Positions 10,093-19,429 are shown, numbered from the stretch's first letter. The stretch is 23,264 nucleotides of DNA from Chara braunii (GCA_003427395.1 BFEA01000127.1:617096-640359), one strand, 5' to 3'. The notes: generated by a model not told the origin, from the sequence alone. Numbers and translations: made by a program.

Positions 10093-10260
10093 TCAAGTGA
10101 TAGGTTGCATTGCCAGTCTCCTTTGGTTTATGGGCTCTGCTCTAGTATTCGGTCGCTTAGTTACCCCCTGCCAATACCACTGGCTCTGGACAAGTATTCG
10201 GTCACTTGAGATGCGGTCACGTCGTTGGTCTTTAGGAACATTCAGGGGGTGTTTAGGAAA
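10093..10260 (-). repeat. Inverted relative of the 9.1-9.4 kb repeat
   Basis: Read on the minus strand: GTTCCTAAAGACCAACGACG, GTGACCGCATCT, AAGTGACCGAATACTTGTCC, CCAAAGGAGACTGGCAATGC and AACCTATC. Compared with 9169-9235 it carries about 82 extra bases between the CATCT block and the CCAAAGGAG block. One side therefore has an insertion or the other a deletion. Confidence 0.55.
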
Positions 10261-10403
10261 GGCAGCATGGAAGGTGGTTCCCTGAACATCCCCTGCCAAC
10301 ACCACTGGCTGTTGTCCGTTATTCGGTCATGTGGGATGGTGTCACATCGGTGCTCCTTAGAAACATCCAGGGGGTGTTAAGGGAAGACAGCATGGAAGGT
10401 GGG
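10163..10403. repeat. Tandem duplication, period 125 bp
   Basis: CCCTGCCAAYACCACTGGCT begins near 10166 and again at 10291. Both copies continue through TATTCGGTCA, GGTGTCAC or GCGGTCAC, YCCTTAGRAACAT.CAGGGGGTGTT and GCAGCATGGAAGGTGG. Divergence is noticeable, so the duplication is older than the 121-bp one at 3.5 kb. The left unit overlaps the inverted repeat relative at 10093-10260. Confidence 0.8.
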
Positions 10404-10581
10404 TGTATTTTCGAAGCATCCTGTATTTTCGCAGATAAAAATTGATCTAAACTTTTTTTTTTTTTTTTGTCAAACGTTGTCTCCACGAGGCGCCTTCAAT
10501 ATCCACCGAAGAGCTAATACTTCTTGACGAATCTTTGGTATAATGGATGGGACTCATCGGGTGGTTCCAAAGATGCTGACT

Positions 10582-10705
10582 AGGAAAAAAATAGAGTAGA
10601 AACGTCTTTAGTCGGATGAATTTGGGCGCTTCTGTAAAATCCCTTACGTTTTCTAAAATTGTGGCGCGTTAATGGGCATGACCCTAGGAAGTACTGGCGG
10701 TGTAA
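10582..10705 (+). repeat. Unit 3 of the conserved ~120-bp repeat
   Basis: The same order as units 1 and 2: ATAGAGTAGAAACG, AGTCGGATGAATTTGGGCGC, TTCTGTA, ACGTTTTCTAAAATTGTGG, GCGTTAATGGGCATGACC and TAGGAAGTACTGGCGGTGTA. The AATAGAG-to-GTAC spacing is again about 101 bp. It is separated from unit 2 by about 750 bp of other repeat sequence, so the family is dispersed rather than only tandem. Confidence 0.8.
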
Positions 10706-11540
10706 GGGAAGAGACAAAGATGGCGTTTGTAGGATTGCGCTATCGGAAATTGTCACGAAGTCTAGTTTTATCAAGTAAAGTTGACAGATTGGGACATTGA
10801 GTCTGAGAGGAAGTGTTGGAGAGAGGCAAGGTGGCAGGCAATCAAATTATGAGAATAAAGTAATCAATGTTGTCCATGGGTTCTTCGGCCGATGGAGTTT
10901 CCTTATGAAAAAACGTCGGTGTAAAAGGAACTGAATTGGTTCTCCTGATAATGACGAAGAAGCCAGAAGCATAAATTCTTGTTTACGTGAAAAAAGAAAA
11001 AAAAACGTTTTTTGGTTGTGTGTTGCAGTGCGTCCATCTGCCTTCATGTGCAACATGACTGTGATATAGGACAGTGTGTTGTACCACAGTAAGGGACCCA
11101 AGTTTGGGGCTGCTCGTCCCTCTCATGTTGAGAGTATATGCTTCATCGACGTTCGGGGATTTGGGCCATGGAAATCCAGTCATGTTGAGAGTTGTACTCT
11201 TGATGATGTATCAACCCACCATCCGATCGTTGGATTAGTTTCATTTTTTTGTTTTTTTGTTTTCATCAACCTTACCGTGGGGTTGTACCACCCTCACAGA
11301 GGGCATACTCTCAGAACTACTTTTGCGGTTGTATCTACCTGCTTAACGTGGGAAAAGTAAAATGTTCTAAAAGTCTTTTCCAAAAGTTTTATCAGATATT
11401 TATTAAGTCTATGCAAGAAAGAGGTGGCATGATTTGGCATAAGTGTTTTTCTATTTTAACAATGACTTGGAGGATTGGAAAAAAACAAGAAGGAGAGGCG
11501 GTACGTTATAAGAGGAAGATACGACTCTGATTAAGGGAAA
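10706..11540. other. No recognisable gene (about 830 bp)
   Basis: Short frames only. CATGTTGAGAGT occurs twice (11126, 11182), and an inverted echo, GCATACTCTCAGAAC, lies near 11302. These could be decayed repeat traces. Confidence 0.4.
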
Positions 11541-14062
11541 TTTTGTTAGTTGGAATTTGATGTTGAGGAGTATGAAGAATATCTTGATCATCATTCCACA
11601 ACCCGTTTTTTTTTATAGATGTGAGAAAAATTGTCTAAGAGCATCTTGATAAGGGGAGGATGAAAGTTCATGAAACTATATGATATCTTATTTGGCCCTA
11701 CAAATGAAGATGGGCATGATCAAACCAACTAGCTAAGAAGTTCTTGCTTTATTGATTGGAAAGATTTGTTGAGCTTTTTTTTCTTTTACTATCAAAAATG
11801 TAGTTTTAACTTATAATTGTTCATTTTTATTTTTGAAATTTTGATTTTCCTTCGACTTATCACGGCCCGCTGCCATCTTATTTTAATCCAATCTGAACGG
11901 TCGACTTTGAGTTCATTGCCTATCAATGCGTTGAAGAATTTTGAAGATAAGATGAAGCTTGCTAAACGAGGAGGGAGGTGTGACAACATGAAAGGAAGCA
12001 ATTGAGAATTATTGGGGAATGATCAACTTGGGATGCAAACATGTGTTTCGTTAAATTGGGGATTACAAAAAACGAGTTATGGTGTTTTTTTGTATCACAG
12101 AGAACGCGTTCAGGGTTTTGAAATGCGTTTTCTCGTATGTCACAAAATCTTTTATTTTTAATGTTTTTTTGAAGATTTTTTTTTTTTTTTTTTTTGAACC
12201 TGTGCTTGACACTAAGAGAAGAGTTATGGTGATATTAAAATATGCGTAACGAATTATAGTGAATCATTGGTTGATAATCTGCTTACAAATGAGAAAAAAA
12301 TATTAGTTTAATTAAAATAAAAAATTTGATTAATTATCATTAAAAAATATATATATATTTGAGCAAATGATAGATGTGTTAAAGAAATGAATGAAAGAAA
12401 GGAGTGATTGAATTGTCAGCAATGTTCAATTGATTGATCACTTAGCAAAAGGGAAAATAAATAAAATGTAAGTGCTATGAGATATATATATCAATTTTTC
12501 GTTATTGATTATTCGTTATTGATTATTCGATGATTGAAAGGTTAGAATCCGGGCAAGGGTGACTCTTAAAAAGTTAAAATAAAGAAAGCCAATAAAGTAT
12601 TTGTCGGCTTACTCATAAGAAAGGCAATATATAAACAATTATCATATATGCAACCATTGTTCATAAACTATAAAACATTATTTTTTTTCAAATTTTCTTA
12701 CTACAAGCAGAATGACGCAGTTGTCAAATATTGATTCAAAAGTTTCAAAAAATTCGTTAATTTGAGGAAAATGATGAGTTTTAATCTTGATGGAATGATT
12801 GGTGTCTTTGTTGCAAGTGATAGAATAGTGATTTATATAGGATTGGTAATGTATTTACTAATAAGAGAACCAATAGTAATGATTTTTTTTTTGTTTTATA
12901 GTTTCTTAGGTGTTAGCTTTCTGCAAACAATATCACTGGGGTATTGAAAATGAGGTAATTAAGGATAATTCAATTTGTGTATAAATTTGTTTCTCATATA
13001 TATTTATAGGAAGAAAAAAAAATGATTTTTGGAGGTTTTAGGCATAATCTCAGTTTGATTATCAATTACAACGTATATATTTAGTCCTTATGACAAAACA
13101 ATTGGTCATTTGATGAAATGTTATGGAATAAATTATGCAATATGCCGAAAATAGAAAATCAATATACCTGTAGGGAATGATTAACATTAATCATGATAAA
13201 TTGTCTCATACCTCCTTTGCAAATAGTAGCTCATGAGGGTTTTTTTCTTTATGATTGTATTTTCTCATAAACGTTGGTAGATGGGTATGTAAGTTGATGG
13301 TGTATGTTTCATTTGAATGTCTGTCGCCTCATGAGTTAGGATGGAGATAGAGATCGGGTTGCTACCTTCAGGAAGTAGCACTCACATACGTAGCGTTGTA
13401 GATGGAGTTGGCTAAAATAAACCAAAATTAGAGGATTTTGTAATTTTATTATTGCTATTAATGTTATTATTATTATTATTAAAAGAACCTTTATGTAGTT
13501 GGCACCCCGAGTCACATATTTAAAAGTTGGTCTTGCATACCTATGCCAATGTTATGAGCAGTCATAAAATATTGAATTGGAAAGCTATATGGTGTACTTA
13601 ACTGTTATTGCTTAGGGGGTACACTCACAAACTGTTGAAAAACATACCCAAGTACAAACTCAACTGAAAGTAGATGAGTGAAATACATTTTAAGTACTAC
13701 AAAAATCTGAATTACCAGGGCCAATCAGTCCGATAATAATATCGAAATTGTGTAGTCATTTTTTTTTATATACTTATTTTTACAAATTTATATGTTAAAT
13801 TTTTGCACATATCATTCAACATTACTCTTTTGAAAGTTTGCATAAAGAGTAACAATATGAATATAATAAAAAAAAAACTAACGTTTGGGCAAGATACATG
13901 GCTAAAGAAGTTGAAAGTAAAGGTGAATCCTTATGAATGACGATGAATGACAAATAATGAATAATATAATACACATTGTACATGGCTTCATTAATGTGAG
14001 AATATGACGTAGATATTCAATTTGTGGAATATCATAATACGCAAAAAAAAGGCGAAAACCAT
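11541..14062. other. AT-rich stretch without recognisable genes
   Basis: About 2.5 kb is clearly richer in A and T than its flanks, with A/T homopolymers (for example about 12177-12195), TTATTATTATT near 13466, ATATATAT tracts and frequent stops in all frames. The longest frames are about 60-70 codons and show no motif. I saw no organellar gene, tRNA or rRNA. It may be AT-rich intergenic DNA or a heavily decayed transposon. Confidence 0.55.
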
Positions 14063-14204
14063 TGCTCACTAAGTTATTGTCCTGATTAACGCGGCATTCC
14101 CCTGGGTTATTTGACATATTCTGCCAAGGTTTTTGCTCACCAAGTTATTGTCAAGATTAACCTGGCATTCCCCTGAGTTATTTGACTTATCCTGCCAGGG
14201 TTTT
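14063..14204. repeat. Tandem duplication, period 71 bp
   Basis: TGCTCACTAAGTTATTGTC at 14063 and TGCTCACCAAGTTATTGTC at 14134 begin two copies. Both continue with GATTAAC, GGCATTCCCCTG.GTTATTTG and CTGCCA.GGTTTTT. The similarity is high. Confidence 0.85.
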
Positions 14205-14427
14205 TTTGGTACATGTCATAGGGCACAAGGATTATTTGAGAGAAACCTTTATTCGGCTGATGAGGTGGAAAATTCTCGTAGTAATATATAGCTTGAGGTG
14301 GTTGTTTGAGTGGAAGGAACATTGGATCTATCCGTGCAAAGGAACAAATAAAACAGATAATCCAGGAAATTACATCAAGGTTTGTCCACAAATACGTTTC
14401 CCAACTAGAAAATCAAAATTGAGGAGT

Positions 14428-14573
14428 GCATGCCGTCGCGACTCTCGTGAAGTACTTGAGTGTCGACACGCAACACATCCATCCAGGCAAAATAGGTTGC
14501 ATGCGAGCCCCGTTTTGGAACGATGTCCAGCGAACTGACGCCCCCATACTTCCTGAGAGTCGCGACAGCATGC
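14428..14573. repeat. Foldback with 19-bp arms
   Basis: GCATGCCGTCGCGACTCTC at 14428-14446 pairs with GAGAGTCGCGACAGCATGC at 14555-14573, one mismatch in 19. Pairing continues weakly inward (GAAGTA opposite TACTTC). The loop is about 108 bp. The overall size of 146 bp suits a MITE or foldback element. No clear target duplication was found. Open frames on both strands across it mirror each other because of the symmetry. Confidence 0.7.
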
Positions 14574-15030
14574 ATGCTAACTTAGATGTTATAGTCAAGA
14601 ATATATTGGTGTCTTAAACAAGTTGGGGATGCCCTCGAGCAGGAAAAAAAAAAAACAAAGAAATTACGTAAGCCAGATAATACTCAAGAGGTTGAAAGAT
14701 GCGTTGAAAGATTTATCGAACAAATAGTCACGGCCTCAAAAAAAAAAAAAAAGGAAAAACTAGGGCGTGGTCAAGGTTTTCAGTTTTACATGCGTTTCGC
14801 TCACGGTTTCAAAAATTTTACTCCAAAGCAAGGAAAATTGTGAATGTATCCAACCCAGCTTTAAGGTGGGGTGGGGATGTGTTGTATTTGAGGGATGCGT
14901 GAAGTGAATGAAGAAGTGAAAACATGAGTGCGCTGTAGTTATACCCCCCCCAAAACTAGTGCTTGAGGCAATCGAAAACCTATATGGAGTGCTTTGAAGC
15001 ACAATTAGAAAAGTTGGTCATACCTGTCTC

Positions 15031-15046
15031 GATTCCAATCCCATTT
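15031..15046. repeat. Left target site duplication of the LINE
   Basis: GATTCCAATCCCATTT is repeated without mismatch at 18748-18763, immediately after the poly(A) tail. A 16-bp perfect duplication of this kind is the normal product of target-primed reverse transcription by non-LTR elements. Confidence 0.9.
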
Positions 15047-15300
15047 TGAGGCTTGACCCTCAGCAAAAAGAAAGAATTGAACAACCCATCATGAAAGAGG
15101 AGATATGGACGACCCTCGTGCAGATGGAGGACGACAAGACACCGGGGATCGATGATTATCCTAAAGAATTTTCGGAAACCATGTGGCCGATCCTACACCT
15201 GGACTTGACGAGTTACTATAGGGAGATGTGGGAGACAGGACAAATGGGGGAATGTGTGGGGCAGGAACTGCTATCCCTCTTATACAAAAAATGAGATAAA

Positions 15301-15846
15301 ATGAACATCAGAAACTTTCGGCCCATCACTTTGCTGACGGTTGTCTACAAGATTGTGGCCAAGGCCCTCGTGAATCGCTTACTTAAGGTAATGGAAGATA
15401 TTATCCACCCGGCCCAATCAGGATTTATAAAGTCCAGGAACATCCATGGAAACATGCTCCTTGTCAATGAGATCATCCACCTCGCTCAGCAGTCCAAACA
15501 AAATGCAACCTCTATCTTTATTGATTTTGAGAAGGCCTATGGTCATGTGGATTGGACCTTCCTTGATGCATGCCTACAAAAAATGAACTTTGGGCCTAGA
15601 TTGAGAAGATGGGTTGATATCCTCCACCATAATGCAACGACAAGCGTGAAAATAAACGGGAATTTGAAACCACCAATTACACTGCAGCGCTCAGTTAGAT
15701 AAGGGGATCCCATTGCTCCTTTCCTTTTTGTCATAATTATGAAGGCGCTGTAAGCTAACTCACGGCATAATAAGGACATCAGTAAAATTAAGGTTGCAAT
15801 TATCCCAGAAGAAGTCATCCCGTTTTGCTCCCTCTTCGCCGACGAC
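15301..15846 (+). other. Reverse transcriptase core of the LINE ORF2
   Basis: The region opens with NIRNFRPITLLTVVYKIVAK, the usual LINE RT block, followed by HPAQSGFIKSRNIHGNMLLV. Motif A reads FIDFEKAYGHVDW (Asp codon at 15523-15525). The catalytic first aspartate is kept, but the second, usually KAYD or KAFD, is glycine (GGT at 15541-15543). The block around SVR*GDPIAPFLF (15700) is the RQGDP-type substrate-binding motif broken by a stop. The catalytic FADD box lies at 15835-15846. The fingers and palm remain readable, but the chain is interrupted by two stops. Confidence 0.9.
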
Positions 15847-17262
15847 CTCACAATAATGGCCGATGCTTCGGAAAGCAACATGGAGGAAATACAGAGGTTG
15901 ATGGACCGTTTCTGCAAACTGTCATATATGGCTAACTGGGGTCCAAAACAGAGGGATGGTCGACGGCCTGAAACCCCCCGCATCAAATGGCTCCCCTTGG
16001 TAGCCACGGTGAGAGTACTGGGTGTTCAGGTGACAGCAAACGGAAAGCCAACCACAAATAACTGCTGGATCCAGTCGCCCGCTCAAGACAAGATGACGAA
16101 ATGGAATCAGAAGCCAACCTCGATTTTTGGGCGGGCACTAATCATCAATAATGTCGTCATGGCATCACTTTGGTACAAATCACTAATCTGGCCTTTAAGT
16201 GCTGCAGCCTTGAAGACGTTTAAGAGGCTGGCAGCAACCTTTCTGTGGAGAGGAGACAGCGGGTGTGAGCATGCCATCAGCAGAGTGGCGTGGGACGCAG
16301 TAATCCAACCGAAGACCAAGGGTGGCTTGGGGATTATCGACCCGATCCTCCAAACCCAGGCCCTCAGCACAAAATGGATAAAAAACCTCTAGTAGGGGTG
16401 GACCCACTTTTATGGCTAGAGGACAGGTATTGGAATCTCCCCCGGAGAGGGAGAGGCGATCAAAGGGAGGGCCCATTAAAAGATGAATATTGGCCCCTCA
16501 TGATTAAAATATGGCGGAAGCTCCCCCCCCAGACCGCCCGGAGCCACTGAGATGGGAAGAAGTGTACCGACAACCCCTCTTCGGCAACCGCCGTATCACA
16601 GACCCCCATGGACTGGTGCGATGCAGCTCTGCCCCTCCGTGGAAAGGATGGATCAAACACGGGATATGGAGGGTGGGAGATCTGTGGGACCCCCAGACAA
16701 GAACATGGAGAAGCCTCGAACAAATGAAAGAAAAACTTCCCTATTGCCTCCATGTGCAAGAGACCTTGGAGGGATTGATAGAATCCTTTCCCCTGCAATG
16801 GTATAACGTTCTAAAAATGGGCCGGGTGCACAAGGAAGGGGATTGGGTAATGCAAAAAGGAGACTGTGGTAGGGTTGGGATTATCCATCTGGTCGGACCC
16901 GCTGATGTGCTAATTGAATTCTTCACCATAACAAAGAGAAACAGACGAATTGGCAGCACAGCCCCCTGGGTCTGGACTGACAAAGAGGAAGTTGACCGGG
17001 TTAGAATGATGGGAGAAGGAGAAACCGCTAGGTATACAGACATGGAACCCCGATCATAGACTTGGGCTTGGACCCGATCGAGTGGAGATGGAATCCTACT
17101 GGCCCGACACGAAGTGCTGCCCATAGAGACACAACACTCGAAAACCTCTCCGTTAAAACCACATACAGGATGATCAGGCCACGATGGAACCTAAAAGACA
17201 CAGTGGGTAGATCGCTGGTACAGACATCTAAATGTTGACAGACATCTGTTAACACCAATCAG
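15847..17262 (+). other. LINE ORF2 thumb/connector region, frameshifted
   Basis: After FADDLTIMADA the frame continues as typical LINE sequence: LMDRFCKLSYMANWGPKQ, RVLGVQVTANG, FLWRGDSGCEHAISRVAWD and KTKGGLGIIDP. It shifts to another frame at VGVDPLLWLEDRYW, then to WEEVYRQPLFGNRRI and WRVGDLWDP. It returns to frame 1 with DPIEWRWNPTG and ENLSVKTTYRMI, a pattern resembling the stretch before the zf-RVT module in plant LINEs. The match is by motif style, not by alignment. Confidence 0.75.
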
Positions 17263-17520
17263 GTGGTTCCAGGAATGCAAGAGGCGGCCGACCAAATCAC
17301 CTCCCTGCAATGGCAGATATCCCATAGGTGCCTCCCCACCAATAACTGGCTGATTGACCCCACCAGGCTGGAACAGCAGGGTCGTGTGCTCCCCTGGTGC
17401 AGCAGATACCTCCACGGATGCCCGGCCAAAAAAGCAGCCGAAATCACATAACACATCCTTCTACAGTGCCCAAACGCTGTCCTCACCTGGCGTTCGTGGG
17501 ACCGGATTTGGCAGCACATA
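17263..17520 (+). other. zf-RVT zinc-binding module of the LINE ORF2
   Basis: Frame 1 reads LQWQISHRCLPTNNWLIDP, then WCSRYLHGC, then, across the TAA at 17449, HILLQCPNAVLTW. The spacing of two cysteines, a histidine and a final cysteine fits the zf-RVT family, the zinc-binding reverse transcriptase domain of plant retroelements. The stop falls between the second cysteine and the histidine, so an intact site could not form. The frame then stays open from 17452 to 18048 as a long acidic and tryptophan-rich C-terminal tail. Confidence 0.8.
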
Positions 17521-18067
17521 GTCCCCGGATCCCTCTGGCCATGGGACTGGCGCGCCATTTTGACCGGCTATTGGCCAGCATGGCCCGAAGACGAATTTGT
17601 GAACAACATGTTCGAGCTGGGGAGACGAATGATTCTATGGACGCTGTGGTGGCAAAGATGTGTGTTGACAATGGAGGATGTACGACTGGAGGGGGAGGAA
17701 GTGCGCGAACATATCACAAGCGAACTCCAATTGGAAATAACTGATGGATGGCAGACTGTAAAACGCAAGCTAGATTGTTTTCAGCAACCAAAAGACATTA
17801 AAGAGAACATCACGAAATTTTGCGAAGAATGGTTGGGAGGGGAAAGGGACGGATGGATTGCGCATGTGAGATGGTCCGGGGATGCGGACGAGGATCTTCA
17901 AGGGGGGAGAGAGAAGGTAAGAAGAGATTACAGCCTGCAATTCAAAGAGTGGACGGATATTGACCCGAACTGGCCAATGAGGCCAGCTTCCGATTTCTTA
18001 GACCCTTTCCCCCCACACTTCTTGTCCCTCGTGGAAACAACCGAGTAGCGACACTGTTTTCATGTAA

Positions 18068-18613
18068 GGGACACTGGACCCGGTTTCCAGCAAGTGCTTT
18101 TCTTCTAGTCTCGGGGGTCAGACAGACCATTGCCCTCCGATCCCTGAACCTACATATGGAACGCTGGACCCGGTTTTGAGCAACGGGCGTCACTTTCAAA
18201 GATGCGTTGGTTTGAAGGATGCATCTATGGGACGCTGGACCCAGTTTCCAGCAGGTGATGCTCCCCACCAAAACATCTTCAGGTTTAATGCGGGTTCTTC
18301 CACCTTCAGTAGAGGCACAACAGACAGACAGAACAGTAGGATTATCTCGCTTTTTCTGTCCTCTGCTTTGCCATTGTTTGGAGACAATAGACGCTCGAAG
18401 GCTAGACGTTGGTTGGCAGCAGCCAGGGATGGGAGGGAGCTTACACTGGTGCCCCCCGGTGCCTCCCCCCCATTACCCGGCCTGGCTGCAGGGGAGGAGA
18501 GCTAGATTGACTACTATGGGCCGCTGGACCCGGTTTCCAGCAAGGGCGTAGCTTCTAATGATGTACTGAATGTCAGTGTGTTACTCAAGGGACGCTGGAC
18601 CCGGTTTCCAGCA
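18068..18613 (+). repeat. Five copies of a 25-bp hairpin-forming motif
   Basis: Copies start at 18068, 18158, 18229, 18518 and 18589. Their core is GCTGGACCCGGTTTCCAGC, which folds into a 6-bp stem (GCTGGA/TCCAGC) with a 7-base loop CCCGGTT. Copies 3, 4 and 5 keep the full stem, copy 1 keeps 5 bp, and copy 2 (GTTTTGAGC) has lost its right arm. Copies 2-3 and 4-5 form two pairs with the same internal spacing of 71 bp. The second member of each pair is followed by GGTGAYGCTCCCCACCA, so an A-B dimer appears to have been duplicated. Confidence 0.9.
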
Positions 18614-18618
18614 GGTGA

Positions 18619-18642
18619 CGCTCCCCACCAATAGATGGAGCG
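18619..18642 (+). repeat. Short hairpin CGCTCC...GGAGCG
   Basis: CGCTCC pairs with GGAGCG around a 12-base loop CCACCAATAGAT, directly after the fifth 25-bp copy. Twenty-two bases of this motif (18620-18641) recur exactly at 22686-22707. A shorter relative lies at 20051-20067. Confidence 0.75.
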
Positions 18643-18651
18643 GCCCGTCAG

Positions 18652-18704
18652 GCAAAGCCTCAATCCTGGTGGTTCTCTTACCACCACCGGGATGGAGGCC
18701 TTGC
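18652..18704 (+). repeat. Terminal stem-loop before the LINE poly(A)
   Basis: GCAAAGCCTCAATCCTGGTG at the start of the left arm pairs with CACCGGGATGGAGGCCTTGC in the right arm, with three mismatches or wobbles over about 22 bp, closed by a loop near TCTCTTACC. It sits 12 bp from the first A-rich base of the tail, a position expected for a structure bound by the reverse transcriptase. Confidence 0.8.
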
Positions 18705-18716
18705 GCAAGGGGCCTT

Positions 18717-18747
18717 AAAAAGAAAAAAAAAAAAAAAAAAAAAAAAA
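18717..18747 (+). repeat. LINE poly(A) tail
   Basis: A 31-base A run, interrupted by a single G at 18722, separates the 3' UTR from the right target site duplication. Confidence 0.95.
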
Positions 18748-18763
18748 GATTCCAATCCCATTT
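18748..18763. repeat. Right target site duplication of the LINE
   Basis: This is an exact 16-of-16 match to 15031-15046. The two flanks differ immediately outside (TCATGTT-like versus TGAGGC), so the duplication is well delimited. Confidence 0.9.
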
Positions 18764-18842
18764 CCATGTTCGCCGTCTTGGGTGCTCCTAGCCTCCTGCA
18801 AAGAGCGAGACATATTTTTTTAGTGAACCATCTGCTTGCAAT

Positions 18843-19009
18843 TGCCATTTTGTCAAAGTGGAGATTTTTTTTTAGTCGAACGAAATTGCGGTCCGGTTAC
18901 GAAGCGCACAAAAAAAATGGGCAAAATTCTCTTTTTGGCTTTTTTTGGGCTTTTCGTCGGAACCCTATTTCGTTCAACGAAAACAGAACTTTGCTTTGAT
19001 GAAATGGCA
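18843..19009. repeat. Foldback, nearly hairpin along its whole 167 bp
   Basis: TGCCATTTTGTCAAAG at 18843-18858 pairs with CTTTGATGAAATGGCA at 18994-19009. Pairing resumes inward (GTCGAACGAAAT opposite ATTTCGTTCAAC; TCCGGTTACGAA opposite TTCGTCGGAA) and again near the centre (CAAAAAAAATGGGCAAAA opposite TTTTGGCTTTTTTTGG). Similar translated frames on opposite strands reflect this symmetry. It could be a MITE or a small-RNA precursor. No target duplication was found. Confidence 0.75.
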
Positions 19010-19078
19010 GTTCTATTGTACCCTCCTAACATCCCCTTTTCTGTGGGCCAAGCAGAAAATCCTCCCTTACGTGAACCC

Positions 19079-19420
19079 TTTTTTTTTTTTTTTTTTTTTT
19101 CCAAGTCCAGGGTGTTGTAGAGGCCAGTTACTAGGCACACATTGACCCTTGGAAGTGGTCAGCCGTGGTCACCCTGAGGAGGTGAGGCCACCACCCATCC
19201 CATCCTCGCGTCAATACTCCTAGCGCATCCCCTATCTCTACTATCCTACCTCAGTGTGACCAGCACTCAGGACCATCACCCTACCAGTATCGAGGGGAAC
19301 TTGGACCGAATAGTAGTGACAGGCACCAGGGCTAGCTACCCAGCCCTGGTTGAAGCATAGTCGAACGAGCCTCGTCCTAAGGGTACTTCGGACGCCAGGC
19401 TCAAGCAATCACCTATTGGC
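19079..19420 (-). mobile_element. Poly(A)-tailed retroposon-like repeat, copy 1 (minus strand)
   Basis: A T22 run at 19079-19100 reads as a poly(A) tail on the minus strand. The sequence beyond it (GGGTGTTGTAGAGGCC, GCGTCAATACTCCTAGCGCA, CCCTATCTCTACTATCC, CCAGTATCGAGGGGAACTTG) matches the second copy at 21046-21309 in the same order. The shared sequence plus a tail of the same polarity points to a non-LTR retroposon, perhaps a SINE or a short LINE end. The 5' boundary is uncertain and no target duplication was seen. Confidence 0.6.
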
Positions 19421-19429
19421 CCCTAAATT

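Larger units (their letters stand above)
15047..18048 (+). pseudogene. Broken LINE ORF2 (reverse transcriptase, zf-RVT)
   Basis: The normal product would copy element RNA into DNA at a nicked target. Frame 1 carries the RT part from 15047, interrupted by TGA at 15292 (within YKK*DK, where a glycine is usual), TAA at 15700 (SVR*GDP, usually glutamine) and TAA at 15748. The reading then passes to frame 3 near 16383-16396, to frame 2 near the C8 run at 16523-16530, and back to frame 1 near 17040-17060. Two more stops follow (17236 and 17449) before the natural-looking end ETTE* at 18046-18048. Five in-frame stops and three frameshifts make it non-functional. The RT core and zf-RVT module are listed separately. 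Confidence 0.9.
18049..18714 (+). other. LINE 3' UTR
   Basis: This is about 670 bp between the ORF2 stop and the poly(A) tail. It holds five copies of a 25-bp motif and two further hairpins, listed separately. LINE reverse transcriptases of several clades recognise the 3' end of their RNA, so structured repeats here are plausible recognition elements. That function is inference. Confidence 0.75.
15047..18747 (+). mobile_element. 5'-truncated LINE (non-LTR retrotransposon) copy
   Basis: This 3701-bp insertion is bounded by a perfect 16-bp target site duplication and ends in poly(A). It begins inside ORF2, upstream of the reverse transcriptase core. ORF1 and the endonuclease domain are missing, as expected from incomplete reverse transcription. 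It carries a damaged RT-to-zf-RVT reading frame up to 18048, then a 3' UTR of about 670 bp with repeated hairpins and a terminal stem-loop. The zf-RVT tail is typical of plant LINEs of the L1-like group, though I could not place it in a named family. The copy cannot move on its own, but could have been mobilised by an intact relative. Confidence 0.92.

Noticed and set aside
15047-18747. Group II intron or bacterial retroelement
   Set aside because: The zf-RVT tail, poly(A) and 16-bp target duplication indicate a eukaryotic LINE. There is no maturase domain or intron domain V-like structure.
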